Below are positions 9,949 to 19,879 of a DNA stretch of 64,000 bases, one piece after another; the stretch's first letter is position 1, and each line of letters begins with the position of its first letter. The stretch is from Mesorhizobium sp. WSM3859. Its GTDB lineage: Bacteria > Pseudomonadota > Alphaproteobacteria > Rhizobiales > Rhizobiaceae. The position numbers and the translations under genes are program-made. The stretch lies in contig NZ_NSGG01000008.1 of the NCBI RefSeq assembly GCF_002295065.1, positions 124,001-188,000 of the forward strand. Reading direction: 5' to 3'. The notes under the pieces were generated by a model, which did no database searches, was not told the DNA's origin, and saw only the letters and a program-made list of their open reading frames with translations.

Positions 9949-10359
9949 TTAACTGTTCGCTAGTAAAGGCCACACCGATGCCAGCAAAAGCATGACGATT
10001 CCAACAAACGCAACGTTCCAAACGAGCGAGCGGAGCAGGGGAACGCCGAATGCATAGAGCGGAAGATAGACCAATCTGGCCGAAAAATAGAGTCCGGCTC
10101 CCCATTTGCTGAGCGCGGTCTCGTGGCCAGCCGCGTGGACAAGAAAAACCGCCGCCACGAACACCGGAAACGTCTCGACGAAGTTTCGCAGTGCCCTTTC
10201 CAGGCGCCCCGCCAACCCCGTGAGCGGAGGGACTTCGGCGTCTCGGGCGCTGGCCGTCCAACGGTAACCTCGCTGGAAGCTCGCCGAATGCGAGGCGAGA
10301 ACTATGTGAATGAAACAAAGCATGCAACTTGCGGCGAGCATGACTAGTTCGAAGCTCAT
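9949..10359 (-). CDS. MAPEG family membrane protein
   Basis: A 136-residue integral membrane protein with about four hydrophobic segments, matching the MAPEG family (membrane-associated proteins in eicosanoid and glutathione metabolism). The typical pattern is visible: an N-terminal helix, a polar loop with RGYRWTASARD, the conserved LxRALRNFVETFPVFVAA segment, and an ARLVYLPLYAFG stretch that includes the conserved RxxY element. Bacterial members are often annotated as hypothetical or as glutathione transferase-like; the substrate is unknown. It is a single gene with no operon partner. Confidence 0.85.
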   Translation of the reverse strand: MSFELVMLAASCMLCFIHIVLASHSASFQRGYRWTASARDAEVPPLTGLAGRLERALRNFVETFPVFVAAVFLVHAAGHETALSKWGAGLYFSARLVYLPLYAFGVPLLRSLVWNVAFVGIVMLLLASVWPLLANS

Positions 10360-10481
10360 TCAACCCTCGCACCTGTCCATTCGTCATTCGCGCTTGAATA
10401 TCGAAATGTCACAAGTGTCGCCGCGATGGCCGCCACCAACTTACAATTAAGCACCATTGGTGTTTACGGCCAGAGTGGTCC

Positions 10482-12806
10482 TCAACCCAGATTAGCGATC
10501 GCCTGTGTCTTGTGCGCCGCCTCGACCACCGCCAGCGCGGTCATGTTGACCACGCCGCGCGAGGTCACCGAGGGCGTCAATATATGCGCGGGCTTGTCGG
10601 TGCCGAGCAGGATCGGCCCGACATGCAGCGCATCCATCATGGCGCGCAGCGCCGTCAGCGTGATGTTGGCCGAATCGAGGTTCGGGAAGACCAGCAAATT
10701 GGCCTCGCCCTTCAGTCGCGAATGCGGATAGACCCGCTGGCGCAGATGCTCCGACAGCGCGGTATCGGCATGCATCTCGCCGTCGCACTGCAGGTCCGGC
10801 GCGATGCTGGCCAGGATTGCCGCGGCCTGCCGCATCTTCAGCGCGCTCGGCGCGTCGCGCGAACCGAAATCCGAGAAAGAGAGCAGGGCGGCCTTGGGTT
10901 CCATGCCGAAACGCCTGATCTGCTCCGTCGCGAGAACGGTCATCTCCGCGATCTCCTCGGCCGTGGGATCGATGGAGACATAGGTGTCGGTGAGAAAGAT
11001 GATGCCTCGCTGCGAAATCAGCATGGAGAGCGTAGACAGATCGCGGTCCTTGACGCCGGCGCGCGGCCCGATGATCAGCGAGACATTGCGCAAATGCCGC
11101 TCGAAGCGACCTTCGAGCCCGCATATCATGGCATCCGCATCGCCGCGCTTCAGCGCGAGCGCCGCGATCACCGTATTGTTTGTGCGCACCATGGTGCGTG
11201 CGGCTTCCGTCGTCACGCCGCGTCGGCCGGCGAGCTCGATCAATAGGTCGACATAGTGGCGGTAGCGGGGATCGTCCTCGGGATTAATCAGGCCGAAATC
11301 GACGCCCGGCCTGATGCGAAGCCCGTAGCGTTTCAAACGAACCTCGATGACATGCGGGCGGCCGATCAGGATCGGCTCGGCAATGCCTTCCTCCAGCACC
11401 ACCTGGGCCGCGCGCAGCACTCGCTCGTCCTCGCCTTCGGCGTAGATGACGCGCTTGGCGCTCGAAGCCTTGGCGGAAGAAAACACCGGCTTCATCACCA
11501 GGCCGGAGCGGAAGACGAAGCGGTTGAGCTTGTCGATATAGGCGGCGAAATCGGCGATCGGCCGTGTCGCGACGCCGGTGTCGCAGGCAGCCTTCGCCAC
11601 CGCCGGCGCGATGCGCAGGATAAGGCGCGGATCGAAGGGCGAGGGGATCAGGAAGTCGGGACCGAACATCGGCGTCTCGCCGGAATAGGCGCGTGCCGCG
11701 ACATCGGAAGGCTCCTCGCGGGCAAGGGCGGCGATCGCCCGCACGGCCGCCATCTTCATCTCCTCGTTGATGGCGCTGGCGCCGCAGTCGAGCGCGCCGC
11801 GGAAGATGTAAGGAAAGCACAGCACGTTGTTGACTTGATTGGGAAAATCGGAGCGGCCGGTGCAGATCATGGCGTCCGGCCGGGCCGCTCGGGCGACTTC
11901 TGGCATGATCTCGGGATTGGGGTTGGCCAAGGCCAGGATCAGCGGCTTCGGCGCCATATGCTGCAGGAGCTCCGGCTTCAGCACGCCCGCGGCGGAGAGG
12001 CCGAGGAAGACGTCGGCGCCGGAAATGACGTCGGCCAGCGTGCGCGCCTCGGTGTCCTTCACATAAGGGTCCTTCCAGCGATCCATCTCCTCGACGCGAC
12101 CCTTGTAGGCGACGCCGAAACGATCGGTGACCCAGATGTTTTCCACCTTGGCGCCGAGCGAGACCAGAAGGTTGAGGCAGGCAAGCGCGGCGGCGCCCGC
12201 GCCGGAGGTGACGATCTTGATGTCGGAAATCGTCTTGCCGGCCAGTTCCAGCCCGTTGAGCACCGCGGCGGCGACGATGATCGCCGTGCCATGCTGGTCG
12301 TCGTGGAAAACCGGAATGCCCATGCGGGCCTTCAGCTGCTCCTCGACCTCGAAGCATTCCGGCGCCTTGATGTCCTCCAGATTGATGCCGCCGAAGGTTG
12401 GCTCAAGCGCGGCCACCGTCTCGACCATGCGCTCGATCTCCGGCGCGTCGATCTCGATGTCGAAGACGTCGATGCCGGCGAATTTCTTGAACAGCACCGC
12501 CTTGCCTTCCATCACCGGCTTGGAGGCGAGCGGCCCGATATTGCCGAGCCCAAGCACGGCGGAGCCGTTGGAGACGACGCCGACGAGATTGGCGCGCGCG
12601 GTGTAGTCGGCCGCGGTGGCCGGATCGTCGCGGATCTCGAGGCAAGGCGCCGCCACGCCGGGCGAATAGGCAAGCGCCAGGTCGCGCTGGTTGCCGAGCG
12701 GCTTCGTCGCCTGGATCTCGAGCTTTCCGGGCGTCGGATACTTGTGGAAGAAGAGGGCGGCCTCGTCGAGGTCCGACCGAGCCGGTTTCTTGTTCTCGCC
12801 GTCCAT
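10482..12806 (-). CDS. maeB: Malic enzyme fused to a phosphotransacetylase-like domain
   Basis: A 774-residue fusion typical of Gram-negative large malic enzymes. Residues about 1-430 are the malic enzyme, which decarboxylates malate to pyruvate with NAD(P)+, with motifs [13 protein letters not shown] and a nucleotide-binding [13 protein letters not shown]. The rest resembles phosphate acetyltransferase and usually acts in regulation by acetyl-CoA rather than catalysis. Rhizobia have two such enzymes, the NAD-linked Dme and the NADP-linked Tme; Dme is needed for symbiotic nitrogen fixation in Sinorhizobium meliloti. I cannot decide which one this is. The start at 12806 (MDGENKK) follows an AGGGAGGGG ribosome site; an upstream ATG at 12848 is less likely. 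Confidence 0.9.
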   Translation of the reverse strand: MDGENKKPARSDLDEAALFFHKYPTPGKLEIQATKPLGNQRDLALAYSPGVAAPCLEIRDDPATAADYTARANLVGVVSNGSAVLGLGNIGPLASKPVMEGKAVLFKKFAGIDVFDIEIDAPEIERMVETVAALEPTFGGINLEDIKAPECFEVEEQLKARMGIPVFHDDQHGTAIIVAAAVLNGLELAGKTISDIKIVTSGAGAAALACLNLLVSLGAKVENIWVTDRFGVAYKGRVEEMDRWKDPYVKDTEARTLADVISGADVFLGLSAAGVLKPELLQHMAPKPLILALANPNPEIMPEVARAARPDAMICTGRSDFPNQVNNVLCFPYIFRGALDCGASAINEEMKMAAVRAIAALAREEPSDVAARAYSGETPMFGPDFLIPSPFDPRLILRIAPAVAKAACDTGVATRPIADFAAYIDKLNRFVFRSGLVMKPVFSSAKASSAKRVIYAEGEDERVLRAAQVVLEEGIAEPILIGRPHVIEVRLKRYGLRIRPGVDFGLINPEDDPRYRHYVDLLIELAGRRGVTTEAARTMVRTNNTVIAALALKRGDADAMICGLEGRFERHLRNVSLIIGPRAGVKDRDLSTLSMLISQRGIIFLTDTYVSIDPTAEEIAEMTVLATEQIRRFGMEPKAALLSFSDFGSRDAPSALKMRQAAAILASIAPDLQCDGEMHADTALSEHLRQRVYPHSRLKGEANLLVFPNLDSANITLTALRAMMDALHVGPILLGTDKPAHILTPSVTSRGVVNMTALAVVEAAHKTQAIANLG

Positions 12807-12968
12807 TGCGGCCCCTCCCTGCGATAGTGCTTTGGAGCCTTTTAGCATGGGTCAATAATTTCGCGACGCCAAAATCTCAGGCTGCGGCCTTCACAATGCC
12901 GGAGCAGAAATAATCAATCGATTCCAGCCGGTTGGCGCAAGAGTTTCGGGCGGATGAGCAGCGGCTCG

Positions 12969-13748
12969 TCAGAACGCGCTGACGTAGAGGCCGCCATCGA
13001 CCGGGATGTTCTGGCCGGTGAGGTAGCCGGCATGGACCGAACAGAGGAAGGCGCAGATCTGGCCGAATTCCTCCGGCGTGCCGAGACGTTTCGCCGGCAC
13101 GTCGGCGCTGATGCGGGCCTTGCGCGCGGCTGCCGCCGCCGGGTCTTCCTGAGTGCCTGCTTCATGCGGGCCGCGCAGCCGGTCGGTGTCGAGCTTGCCG
13201 GGCAGCAGGCTGTTGATGGTGACGTTGCGGTCGATCACCGTGCGCGCCACGCCGGCGAGGAACGAGGTCAGACCGGCGCGCGCGCCGGAAGACAGGTCGA
13301 GCCCGGGGATCGGCACATAGACCGACAGCGAGGTGATGTTGACGATGCGGCCGAAGCCGCGCTTGGCCATGCCGTCGATCACCGCCTGGATGAGCTCTAT
13401 CGGCGTCACCATGTTCTGCGTCACGCCCTCGAGGATCTTGGCGCGGTCGAGCTCGCGGAAATCGCGCAGCGGCGGGCCGCCATTGTTGTTGACCAGGATG
13501 TCCGGGTCGGGGCAGGCGGCAAGCAGCGCCTTCTGCACCTCGGGCTTCGACACGTCGCCGGCAACTTCGATCACCTTGACGCCGAATTTCTCGCGGATCT
13601 CTTGCGCGGTCTTGGCCAGAAGCTCGGCGTTGCGGCCGTTGACGACGAGGTCGGCACCGGCCTCGGCCAGCGCCACGGCGCAACCTTTTCCAAGTCCCTT
13701 GCTCGAGGCGCAGACGATGGCCTTCTTGCCGCGAATGCCGAGATCCAT
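12969..13748 (-). CDS. SDR family oxidoreductase lacking the usual Tyr-Lys pair
   Basis: A 259-residue Rossmann-fold protein of the short-chain dehydrogenase/reductase family, starting MDLGIRGKKAIVCASSKGLG. The cofactor loop is ASSKGLGKG and the NNAG motif appears as NNNGGPP. The catalytic Ser is present in NITSLSV, but where YxxxK is expected the sequence is LSSGARAGL, with Ser and Arg instead. The end INSLLPGKLDTDR...NIPVDGG is typical. Such variants form a recognisable subgroup often called 3-oxoacyl-ACP reductase-like; their reaction is uncertain. The gene stands alone, divergent from the phosphoesterase gene at 13870. Confidence 0.88.
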   Translation of the reverse strand: MDLGIRGKKAIVCASSKGLGKGCAVALAEAGADLVVNGRNAELLAKTAQEIREKFGVKVIEVAGDVSKPEVQKALLAACPDPDILVNNNGGPPLRDFRELDRAKILEGVTQNMVTPIELIQAVIDGMAKRGFGRIVNITSLSVYVPIPGLDLSSGARAGLTSFLAGVARTVIDRNVTINSLLPGKLDTDRLRGPHEAGTQEDPAAAAARKARISADVPAKRLGTPEEFGQICAFLCSVHAGYLTGQNIPVDGGLYVSAF

Positions 13749-13869
13749 GGTGATTTTCTCCTGATGCCTTGGTCTCGCAAGCTAGCGCCTGGGCTGGACC
13801 AACCGCAACCGTCATACGGTTGTTGCATGAATCGGGGCATAGGGACGCGAAAGCAAAGGGTAAATCGCG

Positions 13870-14700
13870 ATGTCAGCCCCAGAGCCCCGCACTTTCCGCG
13901 CCCTGTTCATTTCCGACGTGCATCTCGGCTCGAAAGCAGCCAAGGCCGATTTCCTGATCGACTTCCTGCGCCACCACGACGCCGAGATCATCTATCTGGT
14001 CGGCGATATCGTCGACGGCTGGCGGCTGCGGCGCAGCTGGCACTGGCCGCAGAGCCACAATGACGTCGTGCAGAAGCTGCTGCGCAAGGCGCGCAAGGGC
14101 GCCTCGATCACCTATATCGCCGGCAATCACGACGAATTCGCCCGCCAGTTCCAGGGCGTGCATTTCGGCGGCATCGTCGTTGCCGACCGCGCCATCCACG
14201 AAACCGCCGACGGCCGGCGCCTGCTGGTCATCCATGGCGACCAGTTCGACACGGTGGTGCACAACCAGCGCTGGCTCGCCTATCTCGGCGACTATGCCTA
14301 TGACGCGGCGATGCTGGTCAACCGGGTGGTGACGAAGCTTCGCCATCTGCTCGGCCTGCCTTACTGGTCGTTTTCGTCATGGGCCAAGGTCAAGGTGAAG
14401 AAGGCGGTGAACTTCATCGGCTCGTTCCAGACCGTGCTTTCCGAGGAAGCGCGGCGCTCGCATGTCGACGGTGTGATCTGCGGCCACATCCACCATGCCG
14501 CCATCGAGAGCTATGGCGAGGTGCAGTACATCAACACCGGCGACTGGGTGGAAAGCTGCACGGCGGTGGTCGAGCATTTCGACGGCCGCATGGAGATCCT
14601 GACCTGGGCGCATGTGCTGCCCGAATCCTCTGCCGACAAGGACGTGCTGGTTCCGGTCGACATCATTGACCTCAAGGGCAGGGCGGCGCAGGCGGCCTGA
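13870..14700 (+). CDS. LpxH-like metallophosphoesterase (UDP-2,3-diacylglucosamine diphosphatase family)
   Basis: A 276-residue calcineurin-like phosphoesterase with the full metal-binding set: SDVHLG (Asp16, His18), VGDIVDGW, AGNHDE, HGDQFD and CGHIHHA. The length and the WRLRRSWHWP insert fit the LpxH-like branch that hydrolyses UDP-2,3-diacylglucosamine to lipid X in lipid A synthesis; in many rhizobia LpxI does this job, so the true substrate may differ. It is a cytoplasmic or membrane-attached enzyme. The start at 13870 gives MSAPEPRTFRALFISDVH. No partner gene follows on this strand. Confidence 0.85.
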   Translation: MSAPEPRTFRALFISDVHLGSKAAKADFLIDFLRHHDAEIIYLVGDIVDGWRLRRSWHWPQSHNDVVQKLLRKARKGASITYIAGNHDEFARQFQGVHFGGIVVADRAIHETADGRRLLVIHGDQFDTVVHNQRWLAYLGDYAYDAAMLVNRVVTKLRHLLGLPYWSFSSWAKVKVKKAVNFIGSFQTVLSEEARRSHVDGVICGHIHHAAIESYGEVQYINTGDWVESCTAVVEHFDGRMEILTWAHVLPESSADKDVLVPVDIIDLKGRAAQAA

Positions 14701-14884
14701 GAGGCTGACTGGATGATTTTCGTTGTCGCGGTCAGCCCGACATCGTCAAGCCCTTGTCGAGCCGGGTTACGCAGACGTTCCTTGGAGGCCGCTGCGGTCA
14801 TGCAAAGCTGCCTGGTTACCAGATTCAACGTCGAGTTGACGACCTGCAACGTAGCGGCCAGCTGCGAACTCGGCGTAGGCAAAA

Positions 14885-15430
14885 CTAGTCGCGTCGAAAA
14901 CTGAGGATACCCCTTCCTATCGGATTTCCTGGTGCTAATGGATTCGGCATCCAGGCCGTAAAGACATGGAGCATATCTCCATCAAGCTTGTAGAACCGTT
15001 CCTGCTCACTGCCGTTCCAGGCTTCATTCCAAGATGAGTCGATCTTTGTGATAAACCTATCTTCATCTATCCTGTACCGTCCGGTATAGGCCATCAAAGT
15101 ACGGAAAAGTGCCGCCAATTTCTCATCCGTATTCCCTGGCTCCCGCGCCGTTGCCGTAACCAGGACCATCATTCGCCCATCAGAGCCGAAAACTAGGCAG
15201 CCATTGGGGTTGGCGCCCCACGGTCGACTACGCTCCTTTGAATCCCGAGCCTCGGTTTCAAAAGAAACCAACCGCCAGGAACCGTGGAGTTTGGCGTCGC
15301 GCTCAGACAAATTCGCTCCTGCATTGGTTTGCCAAAACTGTCGAGGATAGGGCATGTTGCCATCCAAATTGCAAATCACCATCAAATTCGCGGGATGCGC
15401 ATTATCAGCGCGCGGCGTTGCGTCATGCAA
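14885..15430 (-). CDS. Lipocalin-like domain protein
   Basis: Up to 181 residues long. The recognisable part starts at LHGSWRLVSFETEA, the first strand of the Lipocalin_5 type domain, followed by PNGCLVFGSDGRMMVLV, AYTGRYRIDEDRFITKID and a final ERFYKLDGDML segment. The pattern fits a small beta barrel that may bind a lipophilic ligand; no catalytic residues are seen. The first 25-50 residues do not match the domain, so the true start may be the in-frame ATG at about 15355 (MPYPRQFW). The GC content is a little lower than in neighbours. No operon partner is apparent. Confidence 0.7.
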   Translation of the reverse strand: MHDATPRADNAHPANLMVICNLDGNMPYPRQFWQTNAGANLSERDAKLHGSWRLVSFETEARDSKERSRPWGANPNGCLVFGSDGRMMVLVTATAREPGNTDEKLAALFRTLMAYTGRYRIDEDRFITKIDSSWNEAWNGSEQERFYKLDGDMLHVFTAWMPNPLAPGNPIGRGILSFRRD

Positions 15431-15636
15431 GCGATCTGACCGACGCGGTTTGCCCGCGCCTGTCCAGTTCGCTGTCTTGATTACTTTGGCATAACGGCAG
15501 TTTCGCTCGCTCTTGCATTGCTCATCAACAGCTTTGCCCTTGATCGATTGGTCCAGCCAGTTCCGCCGCGCTTTGCCGCATGTTAGGGATCGAGACGCGT
15601 TGCAGGCCGTCGACTGCAGCGTAATTGGATCGATTC

Positions 15637-16835
15637 ATGTCGCTGCCGCCCCTGTCGCCCGAGCAACTCGTCAAGCCAAGACATTTCGAACTGCGCATGA
15701 GCCTGATCTTCGCGACCTTGTTCGTGTCGCAGGGCACGCACCTGCCTTACTTTCCGCTCTGGCTCCAGGCGAAAGGCTTTCATGCCGAACAGATCGCCGT
15801 CATTCTGGCGGCGCCAATGTTCCTGCGCGTGGTGACAACGCCGATGCTGACGGCGCTTGCCGACCGAGCGAAGGACCGCGCCAACGTGTATATCGTGCTG
15901 GTCGCTGCCTCGATGGTCATTTCGGCCGGCTATTTCCTGCCGGCGACCTACGCGGTCGTGCTTGCCGTCTCGCTGCTGCTCACCATCGTCTGGACGCCGC
16001 ATTCGCCGATGGCCGATTCGCTGGCGCTGTCGGGCGTGCGCCGCTTCGGCTCGAACTATACCAGTATGCGCAAATGGGGCTCGATTTCCTATCTCTGCGC
16101 CAATGTCGTGGGCGGCTTCATCCTGGCGGCCACCGGCCGGCAGGCGGTTCCGGTGATCATCTTCATCGCGCTCGGCGCGGCCCTCGCTGCCGGGCTGTGG
16201 GCGCCGCGGATGGGGCGGCCGCGCAAGGCCTCGCCGCTGTCGGCCACTGAAATCCAGCATAAGGCCCCTATTTCCTCTATTTCACGCTCGGGGTCGGCAT
16301 CATCACCGCCAGCCATGCCTTCCTCTACGGGTTCGTGTCGATCTACTGGAAGTCGATCGGCATCGGCGATTCCGTCGTCGGCCTGCTATGGGCCTGGGGC
16401 GTGGTATCCGAAGTCTGCATGTTCTTGTTTTTCAATCGCATTTTTTCTTCGGCCTCGGTGGTGAGGGTGATGGTGATCGCCGGTATCGGCTCGATCGTGC
16501 GCTGGATCGCCTTTCCGCTCGTCTGGCCGCTCGGGCTGGGCGTCGCCGGCTTCTTCCTCGTCCAGTCGCTGCACTCGGTTTCGGTCGCGATGGTGCTGAT
16601 CGGCCTGCAGAAGATGATCGGCGAGACGGTTTCCGAGGAGCGCACGGGCGCGGCGCAAGGCATCGCCTATTTCTTCAACGGCTTCTTCATGGCCGCCGTC
16701 ACGCTTGCTTCCGGGCCGCTTTACGACCGCTTGGGCGTCGACGGTTTCTGGGCGATGATCCCGATCGCGGTCATCGGCATGGCGCTGATCGGCCTTGCCG
16801 CGCGCTCAGCCCCAAAGCTCTCTGTCAGGAGGTGA
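15637..16835 (+). pseudogene. MFS transporter (HcaT/phenylpropionate permease-like), interrupted by a frameshift
   Basis: The N-terminal half, starting MSLPPLSPEQLVKPRHFEL, reads in one frame to about 16265; the C-terminal half continues in another frame as YFLYFTLGVGIITASHAF and runs to the stop at 16833-16835. Together they would make a 12-helix transporter of about 399 residues like the HcaT-type MFS_1 family. The switch lies in the run of four C at 16265-16268: one extra C would restore ...HKAPYFLYF. Both halves keep normal codon use and no other lesions, so the break is very recent or a sequencing error. Its 3' end overlaps the convergent epimerase gene by 30 bp. Confidence 0.8.
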
Positions 16836-17789
16836 AACCAGCGATCCCTGATAGACGAGGCCTGGCTCGCGATCGCGTGCGAGAAGCAGCGGGCCATCGA
16901 GGTCGACGAAGTCCGCATCCTGTGCCAGCAACACCGCCGGCGCCATGGCGAGCGAGGTGCCGACCATGCAGCCCACCATGATGCCGAAGCCGAGATCGCG
17001 GGCACGGTCGCGCAATCTCAATGCCTCCGTTAGGCCGCCGGATTTATCGAGCTTGATGTTGACGGCGTCGTAGAGACCGACCAGCGTGTCGAGGTCCTTC
17101 GCCGCGTGCACGCTTTCGTCGGCGCAGATCGGCACCGGATGCGCTATCCGGCCCAGGATGTCGTCCTTGCCCGCCGGCAGCGGCTGCTCGATGAGTGTGA
17201 TGCCGTGCTGCGCGGCGAAGGCGAGATTCGCCTCGATAGTCTCGTCCGTCCAGCCCTCATTGGCATCGAGGATGATACGGCTGTTGGGGGCGGCTTCTCT
17301 CACCGCGCGAATCCTCGCCATGTCGTTGTCGCCGCCGATCTTGACCTTGAGCAAAGGCCGCGCGGCATTGGCGCGCGCCTGCGCGGCCATGGCTTCCGGT
17401 TCGGCAAGCGACAGCGTGTAGGCGGTTTCCAGCGGCTTGGGCGGAAGGACGCCGATCGCTGCCGCCACGGGCGTGCCGGTCAGCTTGGCTTCCAGATCCC
17501 ACAGCGCGCAATCTATGGCATTGCGTGCCGCGCCTGCCGGCATGGCATCAAGCAGCGCGATCCTGCCCAGTCCGCCGGCGATCTGGTCGCCCACCGCCTC
17601 GATGGCGGCGTACACGCCCTCCATGGTTTCGCCGTAGCGTTTATAGGGCACGCACTCGCCGCGCCCGGAACGTCCCCCGTCAGCGATCGTTACGGTGATG
17701 ACTTCGGCCTCGGTTTTGGATCCGCGTGAGATGGTGAAGGTGCCGGCGATCGGGAATCGCTCCATTTCGACCGAAATGACACGCGCCAT
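16806..17789 (-). CDS. Dipeptide (L-Ala-D/L-Glu type) epimerase, enolase superfamily
   Basis: A 327-residue enolase-superfamily protein starting MARVISVEMERFPI, with a ribosome site GAGAAG just upstream. The muconate lactonizing enzyme subgroup motifs are present: the catalytic KxK as LKVKIGG, metal ligands in ILDANEGW, IEQPLP and ICADES, and the second catalytic Lys in VNIKLDKSGG. It matches L-Ala-D/L-Glu epimerases (YcjG/YkfB), which help recycle murein peptides. Substrate preference varies in this family, so the exact dipeptide is inferred. An in-frame upstream ATG at 17837 gives an unlikely extension. It is divergent from the Mla operon. Confidence 0.88.
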   Translation of the reverse strand: MARVISVEMERFPIAGTFTISRGSKTEAEVITVTIADGGRSGRGECVPYKRYGETMEGVYAAIEAVGDQIAGGLGRIALLDAMPAGAARNAIDCALWDLEAKLTGTPVAAAIGVLPPKPLETAYTLSLAEPEAMAAQARANAARPLLKVKIGGDNDMARIRAVREAAPNSRIILDANEGWTDETIEANLAFAAQHGITLIEQPLPAGKDDILGRIAHPVPICADESVHAAKDLDTLVGLYDAVNIKLDKSGGLTEALRLRDRARDLGFGIMVGCMVGTSLAMAPAVLLAQDADFVDLDGPLLLARDREPGLVYQGSLVSPPDRELWG

Positions 17790-17866
17790 AATTTTCTTCT
17801 CCGGCTGTGCGACACCAGTCTGCCGGCAAATCGACACGCCAGTCCCGTCAGGCTAAACAGGACGCC

Positions 17867-19054
17867 ATGTTGACCATCCGCAAACGCGACGCAAGCGGCG
17901 AGGCCGCCAAGGACGCCGAGCACCAGCCACGCGTTGCCGTAGGCGAGGAAGGCGGCGTGCTGGGCTGCGCCTTTTCCGGCGTGTGGACGACGCGCACCGT
18001 GGCGGCGGTCGATGCGGACATGCGCAAGATCGAGCGGAGAAGCGGCGCGAAACAGCTGACGCTCGATCTTTCCCACATCGAAAAGATGGACACGGCCGGC
18101 GCTTGGCTGATCGACCGGCTGGCCAGCGCCTTCGAGAAGAAAGGCGTCGAGGTCCATTTTCAGGGGCAAAGCGAGGTCGCCTCGATCCTGCTCGGCGCGG
18201 TCGGCGACGCGGTCCGCCGCGAGCCCGAATCGGGCCCGTCTGGGCCGCCCAACATCATCCTGCGCGCGCTGGAGCTGGTTGGCCGGCGGGTCTATGAGAT
18301 GCGCGACGATTTCTTCGCCTCGATGAACATCCTCGGCGCCACGATCCGCGGCGCGCAGATGAAGCTCGGGCGCGGCCATGCGGTCAATCCCGCCGCGATC
18401 TTCAACCAGATCGATCGCATGGGCGTCGGCGCGATCCCGGTGGTGGTGCTGATGTCGGCCATCGTCGGCGCCATCGTCGCCCAGCAGGGCGCCTATCAGC
18501 TCAGCTATTTCGGCGCCAATATCTTCGTCGTCGACCTGGTCGGCGTGCTGATCCTGCGGGAGCTCGGCGTGCTGATGACCGCGATCATGCTTGCGGGCCG
18601 CTCGGGCAGCGCCATCACGGCCGAGATCGGCTCGATGAAAATGCGCGAGGAGGTCGACGCGCTGAAGGTGATCGGCCTCAACCCAATTGGCGTGCTTGTC
18701 TTTCCGCGGCTCGTCGCGCTGGTGATCGGGCTGCCTTGCCTCACCATCATCGCCAATTTTGCCGCACTCGCCGGCGGCATCGTCGCCGCCTGGCTCTATT
18801 CGGACATCCCGCCGGCTGCGTTCATCGACAGGCTGCGCGTCGCCATCGATCTCAGCACCATCTTCGCCGGCCTGATCAAGGCGCCGTTCATGGCCCTGAT
18901 CATTGGCATCATCGCGTCGGTCGAAGGCATGAAAGTCGGCGGCAGCGCCGAATCGCTCGGCCTGCATGTCACCGCGTCGGTGGTGAAGTCGATCTTCGTC
19001 GTCATCATCCTGGACGGGCTTTTCGCCATGTTCTACGCAGCGATCGGGTTCTGA
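17867..19054 (+). CDS. mlaE: MlaE-type ABC transporter permease with N-terminal STAS domain
   Basis: A 395-residue protein: residues about 30-105 form a STAS-like domain (LTLDLSHIEKMDTAGAWLID), and about 125-395 the MlaE/YrbE permease with five or six membrane helices and the typical MSAIVGAIVAQQGAYQL and ITAEIGSMKMREEVDAL segments. In E. coli the STAS protein MlaB is separate; here it is fused to the permease, as in many alphaproteobacteria. It would form the inner-membrane core of an MCE phospholipid transporter maintaining outer-membrane asymmetry. The start at 17867 is chosen over 17807 because the extension is not conserved-looking. The next gene starts one base after its stop. Confidence 0.92.
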   Translation: MLTIRKRDASGEAAKDAEHQPRVAVGEEGGVLGCAFSGVWTTRTVAAVDADMRKIERRSGAKQLTLDLSHIEKMDTAGAWLIDRLASAFEKKGVEVHFQGQSEVASILLGAVGDAVRREPESGPSGPPNIILRALELVGRRVYEMRDDFFASMNILGATIRGAQMKLGRGHAVNPAAIFNQIDRMGVGAIPVVVLMSAIVGAIVAQQGAYQLSYFGANIFVVDLVGVLILRELGVLMTAIMLAGRSGSAITAEIGSMKMREEVDALKVIGLNPIGVLVFPRLVALVIGLPCLTIIANFAALAGGIVAAWLYSDIPPAAFIDRLRVAIDLSTIFAGLIKAPFMALIIGIIASVEGMKVGGSAESLGLHVTASVVKSIFVVIILDGLFAMFYAAIGF

Positions 19055-19055
19055 G

Positions 19056-19865
19056 ATGGCGAACGGCGGCGCGGCAACTGCGGAAGCCACAGAGGACGAC
19101 GAGATCGTACTTTCGGTGCGCGACGTCACCGTCGCCATCGACGACAAGCTGATCCTCGACAAGCTTTCGCTCGACATCAAGCGCGGGGAGATCCTCGGCT
19201 TCGTCGGCGCCTCGGGCGCTGGCAAGTCGGTGCTGTTGCGCACCATACTGGGGCTGATGCCGAAGCAGTCGGGGACGATCAGCCTGTTCGGCGTCGACGT
19301 CGACAAGGCGAGCGACGTAGACCGCCTGCGCATCGATATGCGGCTCGGCGTCCTTTTCCAGCATGGCGCGCTGTTTTCGGCGCTGACGGTGCTGGAGAAC
19401 GTGCAGGTGCCGATGCGCGAATATCTCGACCTGCCCAAGGCGCTGATGGACGAGCTCGCAATGCTCAAGATCGAGCTGGTCGGGCTGCCGCCCGACGCGG
19501 CGCAGAAATTTCCGTCCGAGCTTTCCGGCGGCATGATCAAGCGCGCGGCGCTGGCGCGGGCGCTGGCGCTCGATCCCGACATCGTCTTTCTGGACGAGCC
19601 GACCTCCGGGCTCGATCCGATCAGCGCCGCCGAATTCGACGAACTGGTCGTCAAGCTGCGCGACACGATGGATCTGACCGTCTACATGGTCACGCACGAT
19701 CTCGACACGCTGTTTACCGCCTGCGACCACGTGGCGGTGCTCGGCAAGAAGCGGGTGCTGGTGGAAGGCACGATCGACGACATGCTGAAGAGCGATGAGC
19801 CGTGGGTGAAATCCTATTTCCGCGGAAAACGCGCCCGGCAACTTGATCTTGCGGCGCGCGCATAG
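19056..19865 (+). CDS. mlaF: MlaF-type ABC transporter ATP-binding protein
   Basis: A 269-residue cytoplasmic ATPase of the Mla/MCE lipid transporter. Walker A is GASGAGKS, the signature is LSGGMIKRAALARALALDP and Walker B is IVFLDEPTSGLDP, followed by the H-loop in VTHDLDTL. The Met-Ile-Lys after the signature is typical of MlaF/Ttg2A. The N-terminal 20 residues before the ABC domain are acidic and not part of the fold. It begins one base after the mlaE stop and is followed 14 bp later by the MCE gene, so the three are surely co-transcribed. Confidence 0.93.
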   Translation: MANGGAATAEATEDDEIVLSVRDVTVAIDDKLILDKLSLDIKRGEILGFVGASGAGKSVLLRTILGLMPKQSGTISLFGVDVDKASDVDRLRIDMRLGVLFQHGALFSALTVLENVQVPMREYLDLPKALMDELAMLKIELVGLPPDAAQKFPSELSGGMIKRAALARALALDPDIVFLDEPTSGLDPISAAEFDELVVKLRDTMDLTVYMVTHDLDTLFTACDHVAVLGKKRVLVEGTIDDMLKSDEPWVKSYFRGKRARQLDLAARA

Positions 19866-19879
19866 CGATAAGTGGGGCG

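Noticed and set aside
14713..14904. A 63-codon open frame between the phosphoesterase and lipocalin-like genes
   Set aside because: No good ribosome site and no conserved pattern; more likely non-coding.
17690..19666. Long open frame antisense to the mlaE and mlaF genes
   Set aside because: The product is Ser/Arg- and His/Asp-rich with no domain, and the opposite strand carries clear transporter genes.
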